Assembly: GCA_029907605.1 (NCBI GenBank)
Contig: JARYLO010000010.1
Location: 1-41,061 of the forward strand
Reading direction: 5' to 3'
Length of the DNA: 41,061 bases
Origin: Sedimentisphaerales bacterium
GTDB lineage: Bacteria; Planctomycetota; Phycisphaerae; Sedimentisphaerales; Anaerobacaceae
Both the position numbers and the translations under genes were made by a program. Under the pieces are notes generated by a model. That model made no database searches. It saw only the letters and a program-made list of their open reading frames with translations, and had not been told where the DNA came from. Positions within the stretch are counted from its first letter, which is position 1. Each line of letters starts with the position of its first letter. Of the stretch, positions 36,402 through 41,061 are shown piece by piece.

Positions 36402-36566
36402 ATGGCGACACTCATCATAGCATCGGGTGACCATGAGGGCGATTACTATCCTTTAGGCCGCAGGACCACGGTGATAGGGAGAGCCCATGAGTCTATCGAA
36501 GACTTACATGAGACTGGTGGTAGGGGTGATCTTTGCATCGGTAGTCTTTGCCCAGGATCCAAATAG
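36402..36566 (+). pseudogene. Truncated FHA-domain protein (remnant)
   Basis: This is a 54-codon frame. Its first 28 residues, M-A-T-L-I-I-A-S-G then G-D-Y-Y-P-L-G-R-R-T-T-V-I-G-R, match the first two strands of an FHA domain including the conserved G-R. After A-H-E-S the sequence no longer resembles FHA, because it reads into the start of the next gene (ATG 36487) in another frame. It appears that the FHA gene was cut near 36480 and the LRR gene joined to it. Confidence 0.62.
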
Positions 36567-37536
36567 CCAGCCGGTCCATTTTGCTGACCCTGTGCTGAAG
36601 GTGGCGGTGGAGCAGGCCCTGGGTGTTAAAGACCCGAATGTTGGGGACATGCTGAGGCTGACAGCGCTGAATGCTGAAAACAGAGGTGTCATTGATCTAA
36701 CAGGGCTGGAGTATGCCAAGAACCTTACGTGGTTGAATCTTAATGACAATCGGATCAGTGACATTACAGTGCTTTCAGGCCTGATGAACCTGACAAGACT
36801 ATATTTGTGGAATAACGTAATACGTAATGTCGAGGCGGTATCAGGACTTGTGAACTTGGTCGAGCTTAACTTGCATAGCAACCAGATCGTGGATATAAGG
36901 CCTCTAACGAACTTACGCAAGCTGATCTTACTTGGTCTTGAAAGGAATAGGATATCCGATATCGGGCCGCTGGCGGGATTGGTAAACCTCGAGACATTAG
37001 GACTAAATGAGAATCCGATTGGAGACTTAGGTCCTCTTCAGAACCTTGTAAACCTTAAGTGGCTAAACCTTGCTTCAACCAAAGTCAGCAACGTGGCACC
37101 TCTCTCTGGCCTCAGGAATCTGGAGTGGTTATCGCTTTCTTTTAACCAGGTCAGCGATATCAGCCCCCTGGCCAATCTGACGAACCTGACATGGTTGGGT
37201 GTCGGCTGGAATCAGATCCGTGACATAAGCCCTATTTCAGGTCTGACAGAGTTAGTATCCCTTGATCTTAGGTCGAATCAGGTCCGGGATATAAGCGTGC
37301 TTTCAGGTCTTACAAAGCTTACAGAGCTTCACCTGGGGGATAACCAGATTGAGGATATCGGCGTACTTGCTGGTTTGGTCGATCTAACGTGGCTTAGTCT
37401 TGGGAGTAACCGGATCAGCGACATCAGTGCATTAGCCGGTCTATCTAGGTTAGGGTTCTTGTGCCTCGACCACAACCTCGTGGCTGATATAACCCCATTG
37501 GGGTCTCAAGGACCTAACCGTCCTGTGGTTACATGA
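36487..37536 (+). pseudogene. LRR/beta-helix surface protein, piece 1 (signal peptide and leucine-rich repeats)
   Basis: This piece has 349 residues. Signal peptide cut is near V-F-A-Q (about 22-23). Then come F-A-D-P-V-L-K-V-A-V-E-Q-A-L-G-V and about twelve internalin-like repeats of 22 residues (L-x-x-L-x-L-x-x-N-x-I-x-D-I-x-x-L-x-G-L). The frame breaks at GGGG 37500-37503; dropping one G continues the repeat as L-K-D-L-T-V-L-W-L-H-D-N-R-I. Such repeats bind proteins outside the cell. A related gene begins at 40613. Confidence 0.85.
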
Positions 37537-38707
37537 CAATCGGATCAGCGATATCAGCTCATTGTCTGGCCTGGTGAACCTGCGTGAACTGTATCTTGGC
37601 AACGACAGCTATTGGTGGTCTAGTAGGCGGCAGCGGAACAAGGTTAGCGATATCAGTGCCTTGGCAGGCATGGTGAATCTCAATAGGTTGCAATTGGGTA
37701 CGAACCTTGTTCGTGATCTATCACCTTTGAAGGACCTTAGGGGTTTGGGGTATTTGGATCTGGGTGGATGTCCATTGAAGGCGGAGAGTTTGGGTGTGTA
37801 CATACCTAGGATAGTTAGCAACAATCCTGGTGTGCAGTTGGAGTATGACAGGATGATATTGGTGGATGATGATGGTCCGAACGATCCTGGGCCTGACGAT
37901 CCTTTGGTTAGTGATCCTCAAGAGGATGGTAGTTGGGAGCATCCGTATGATTCTATACGGGAGGGGATAGATGCTGTGGTGCAGGGTTATCACGTAGGTG
38001 TGATAGTGATGGATGGTGTATACAGGGGTCCTGGCAATAGGGACATAGGTTTTGGGGGCAAGAACTTTGTCTTACGTAGTGACAATAGTCCTAATAGTTG
38101 TGTTATTGATGCTCAGGGCAGTGAGGCAGAGCCGCACAGGGGGTTCAGGCTTTCTGGTGTATTTGCTATAGATGGTTTTACGATCACTGGTGGTTATGGC
38201 GAATATGCAGGAGGGGTGTACTGCGGCGGTGGCGCTGCTGGAACTATCAGCAATTGTATTATAGTAGGCAACAGGCCAGAGAAGACTGGCGGAGGGATAT
38301 TCGATATTACCGGCGATGCTTCTTCTGGATTTAGCGATATAGTAGTAATGTACAATGAGCCTGATGGCATATCGGTTGACGCACGTGGTCACGTTGAATA
38401 CTTTAGCGGGCGGATACGTGTTGCAGGCAATGACATAGTTGGAGGTGTATTGTTTGATACGGATTCATACACTGATTTGGAGCTAGTTGATTGCAATGTG
38501 GTAGCGAGTTTATCAGGTGGTGGGAGGTTGATAGTACCTGGAGGTAGTAGGTTAGTCATAGGAGGGGCACATGAGATCAACATAGGGCATATTGAGTGTG
38601 GTGGCAAATTGGAGTTGAGGGATGATGCCTGGATAAGGGGCAGTAGCATAGAGATAGCTCGAGATAGTTTTGGGATTCATTTATATGATGGGGGGCAGTA
38701 TAACTGA
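37504..38707 (+). pseudogene. LRR/beta-helix protein, piece 2
   Basis: In the repaired frame three more repeats end at about 37790 (L-G-Y-L-D-L-G-G-C-P-L). An acidic D-D-D-G-P-N-D-P-G-P-D-D-P segment and a right-handed beta-helix of the surface-protein type follow (G-F-T-I-T-G-G-Y, G-G-G-A-A-G-T-I-S-N-C, I-I-V-G-N-R). The frame ends at TGA 38705-38707 because the run at 38690-38695 has six G; five would give D-G-G-S-I-T-D-S-Q-I. Confidence 0.8.
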
Positions 38708-40019
38708 CAGCCAGATCCAAACGTTCAGCGGGGATGGGTACATATACGTTGTGGATGTCAATAGTTATCGTGGTACATTGGCTAGGGATCGGCTATACGT
38801 GGATATAGGTGGTGGTAGTTTATTTGAGGTTAGGGGCCGTAGGCCCGCACGCCTGGTAGGGACCTCAGACAATCTTGTACATTTGAGGAATATTCCTGCA
38901 TTTGATCCCAATACCTGGACGGTAGAGCAGTTGAGGGTGCTATAGGGGGCTCGTGTTAGGTTTGTGGACAGATTTGATGATCAGGATGATAGGGAGATAT
39001 CGGAGGTTGGTTATATCAAGCATATAGTGTTGGAGCCGAATGCTGTTTTGGATTTGGCTCATCAGAGGTTGTATTATGGGTTGATGGAGAGAGGGGTAGG
39101 TTCTCAGGTAGTGGATCAGGCGGTGCTAGGGTTTTCTTTAGGGCAGATGGACTTCGTGGATAGTACCGTGATAACAAGTAGGGTTCAGAGCAACAATGAG
39201 GCTGGGAGGGAGCATGTTGTATATGATGCCAATGGGCCAGGAGGTGGGTGGATGGTGATGCAGAACCTGATGGATGAGGAGAAGGGTTCAAGTACATATG
39301 GTCAGGTGATAGGGGCGGTAAGCAAGGTCAGGTTCAATAGGTCAAGCGAAGGTAGGTTATTGGTGAGGTTTAGGTGCAAGTATCTAGACAGTGCTGATGG
39401 CAGGGCCAGGTTAGAGGCATACATAACGGACAGGAAGGGGCTGATGGGAGGTAATGGGATTGAGGATGGTCATTACAGGCTAGTAGGTGTGATAGAGGAG
39501 CCTGGAGGGGGTTGGGCTGGTTCTGAGGTTAGTGAGGACCTAGGGTACTATGAGAGGTGGGTATATGCGGATGGGTTGGACTTAAGTAGGGGTGTATGGG
39601 TTGAGTTGAGGCTGGTATTGAGTGAGAGCGGAGGAGGTGGAGGTGGGGTTAGATACATGTCCAGTAGTAGTGTTAGGGATGCATTTAGAGGAGGTTATGG
39701 GGGCATAGGGATAGATGATCTTGCTGTAGATGTGGAAGAATGTGGTAGGATATGCATGGAGTTTACATGGGATAATGTAGTGGATGAAGAGGACTTTATG
39801 GTGGTGATGAGTTCGTATGGATGCGGTGCTGGGGTGACGGAGGACCTTGTAGGCAACAGGGGGTGTTTGGAGGGTGTATTTAGTCGGGATGGGTATATAG
39901 ATCTATATGATGTTCAGGGATGGGATTGGGTCTTGAGGAATCAGGCCAGGGTGATGAATCTATGTTCTGTGCCGATATGCGAGGGATTGGTTAGGGGGGA
40001 TAGTTGGCGGCAGTGGTAG
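38696..40019 (+). pseudogene. LRR/beta-helix protein, piece 3, with in-frame TAG
   Basis: The frame runs from S-I-T-D-S-Q-I-Q-T-F through TAG at 38943-38945 and, in the same frame, on to V-D-R-F-D-D-Q, G-G-G-W-M-V-M-Q-N-L and a beta-sandwich-like region (I-G-I-D-D-L-A-V-D). Segments W-D-N-V-V-D-E-E-D-F and G-Y-I-D-L-Y-D-V-Q-G-W-D-W look like dockerin-type loops. It ends at TAG 40017-40019 after a shift near TT 40004-40005. The coding strand here is very poor in C. Confidence 0.72.
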
Positions 40020-40558
40020 TCAGATCAGTGCCCAGTTATTTGGTCAGGAGGGTATGAGGTTGGGAGGATTAGTGGAGTTACCTGGGCAGTTAGTGATCTT
40101 GGGCAAGAGGGGGTCTAACAAGCTGGAGGACGGGATATATGTTTATGATGAGAGAGCGGTATTGAGGAGAGTTTGGTAGGGTTGGCGGGAATAGATGTCA
40201 TCAGAGGATATTGCGAGATGGGCTGGACATATATGTATTGAACATGGATAGTTCGGTGGTGAGGATCAGGTCTGGAGGTGTATTAGAGCCAGTGATACCT
40301 GTAGGCAGGCAGTCATGGGATAGGGATCCTAAGTATGGGGTGATGAGTGAGGTTACGGTAGGGATTCAGGAGGTTGGGGGAATGAGTTATGGTCGGCCGT
40401 TGATGGCCGGCAGTCGGGAACCTGCCTTTTATGTAGGGTGTATGGGGGAGATAAGGCCTGGGGAGGATGTGGTGGAGTCCAGACCGTTGAGTGGGACTGC
40501 CGAAACAGCAGGCAGTGACCTAGCCTTGCCTACCTGCATAGTGTGGATGGGATTCTAG
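40006..40558 (+). pseudogene. LRR/beta-helix protein, pieces 4 and 5 (C-terminal)
   Basis: From 40011 one frame gives G-G-S-G-S-Q-I-S-A-Q-L-F-G-Q-E-G to TAG 40177-40179. A further +1 shift near 40164-40171 gives E-F-G-R-V-G-G-N and joins the last frame (L-R-D-G-L-D-I-Y-V-L-N-M-D from 40211), which ends at 40558. No sorting motif is clear at the C-terminus. Confidence 0.6.
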
Positions 40559-40612
40559 ATGAAAAGCAATAAGGTAGTCTGCAAGGGTCTGAAAGAGGAT
40601 AGGAGAGCAGCC

Positions 40613-41061
40613 ATGAAATCGACGTTGCCAAGAGTTATCTATTGTTTAGCTGCGCTGTCTGCGCTCCTTTGTGCCTGTGCCATCGGCCAGCCACCTCATT
40701 ACCTGCCAGATCCTGCATTGAGGGCTGTAGTGGGGCAGGCCTTGGGCGTGGCAAACCCGACACCCTTGGAGATGTTGGCCCTCATATCGCTTGATGCCAG
40801 TTACAAGGGCGTAACCGACCTGACCGGTTTGAATTATGCGATCAACCTACAAGACTTGAATCTGCAAGGTAACAAGATCCATGAGCTGGATGCACTTGCA
40901 GACCTGGTCAACCTGAAGTACCTGAACCTGCGAGACAACCGCATAGGCGATCTGCGCCCGTTGCTTAGCCTCCACAACCTTGTGGAATTGGATATCCGCG
41001 GCAACTTATATCCCTACCCATTGTCAAGACAGAAAATTGTAGAATTTAAGATAGATTCACC
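40613..41061 (+). CDS. Exported leucine-rich-repeat protein (partial)
   Basis: AGGAGA stands before ATG 40613; the gene runs off the right edge after 149 codons. The signal peptide has a hydrophobic core ending L-C-A-C-A-I-G; a lipoprotein site is possible but not canonical. Then Y-L-P-D-P-A-L-R-A-V-V-G-Q-A-L-G-V and leucine-rich repeats (L-Q-D-L-N-L-Q-G-N-K-I, L-K-Y-L-N-L-R-D-N-R-I) follow. It has the same head-plus-repeat plan as the broken gene at 36487, so the two are tandem paralogues. Confidence 0.85.
   Translation, partial: MKSTLPRVIYCLAALSALLCACAIGQPPHYLPDPALRAVVGQALGVANPTPLEMLALISLDASYKGVTDLTGLNYAINLQDLNLQGNKIHELDALADLVNLKYLNLRDNRIGDLRPLLSLHNLVELDIRGNLYPYPLSRQKIVEFKIDS

Noticed and set aside
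36700-37700. Regular repeats that might be a CRISPR array
   Set aside because: The period is about 66 bases of coding sequence for leucine-rich repeats, with no constant DNA repeat.
35262-38945. Recoding of TAG as a sense codon
   Set aside because: Many intact genes in the window end in TAG, so a genome-wide reassignment is not supported.
1-41061. Insertion sequences, transposases, phage genes or diversity-generating retroelement
   Set aside because: No transposase, integrase, reverse transcriptase or terminal repeats were found.

Overview
The window looks like a chromosomal segment from a planctomycete of the Phycisphaerae type. The reasons are in the sequence. There are four type II-secretion/type IV pilin-like pseudopilins that carry a D-G-H-V motif near the C-terminus. 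There are large secreted LamG proteins with Y-Y-W-R-V-D-E repeats and dockerin-like segments, a PQQ beta-propeller protein beginning D-W-P-N-W-R-G-P, and a sigma factor / Ser-Thr kinase / FHA group of planctomycete style. Heavy use of AGG (Arg) and ATA (Ile) codons would fit a thermophilic or moderately thermophilic lineage, but that is only inference.

Layout. 1-1.9 kb: 5' part of a glycosyltransferase (minus), an unexplained 320-base gap, a bacterial histone-fold protein, and two small conserved-type proteins. 1.9-5.8 kb: a two-gene flavin/iron-sulfur complex (fused NuoE-NuoF-ferredoxin plus a 2Fe-2S/GltD-like protein) resembling the electron-bifurcating Bfu/Stn family but lacking the usual NAD(P)H-binding domain in the GltD-like part. 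6.0-13.8 kb: secreted LamG protein, pseudopilin, PQQ protein, three-repeat secreted protein, a second pseudopilin (GTGA overlap), a Cys-rich membrane protein, then tRNA-Ser(TGA). 13.8-16.6 kb (minus): PepSY protein, response regulator and histidine kinase; the PepSY gene is frameshifted by a 10-bp tandem duplication. 16.9 kb: Hsp20 behind a textbook sigma-54 promoter.

17.4-28.7 kb (minus) is a tightly packed sulfur operon with a sigma-70-like promoter at 28836-28863: DUF2061, APS reductase (cysH), cysD, cysN with a degenerate kinase domain, metY, a sulfur-carrier protein, its E1-like activator, a JAMM protease, a sulfite reductase fused to a TusA domain, cysteine synthase, and mnmA fused in frame to a pseudopilin. 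Together they run sulfate activation, APS and sulfite reduction, protein-thiocarboxylate-dependent homocysteine synthesis, cysteine synthesis and tRNA 2-thiolation. The MnmA-pseudopilin fusion is the most unusual single object: a prepilin peptidase cut at residue 375/376 would release a cytoplasmic tRNA thiolase and a membrane pseudopilin from one polypeptide.

29.0-32.4 kb (minus) is a large secreted LamG protein with a strong terminator. From 32.6 to 40.6 kb (plus) the genes (sigma factor, kinase, pseudopilin, FHA remnant, leucine-rich-repeat/beta-helix protein) are broken by many +1 shifts, mostly in short homopolymers, and by in-frame TAG codons. This is either real decay or local sequence error. 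The 3' part of the LRR gene has an extreme excess of G over C on the coding strand. A second LRR protein gene runs off the right edge.
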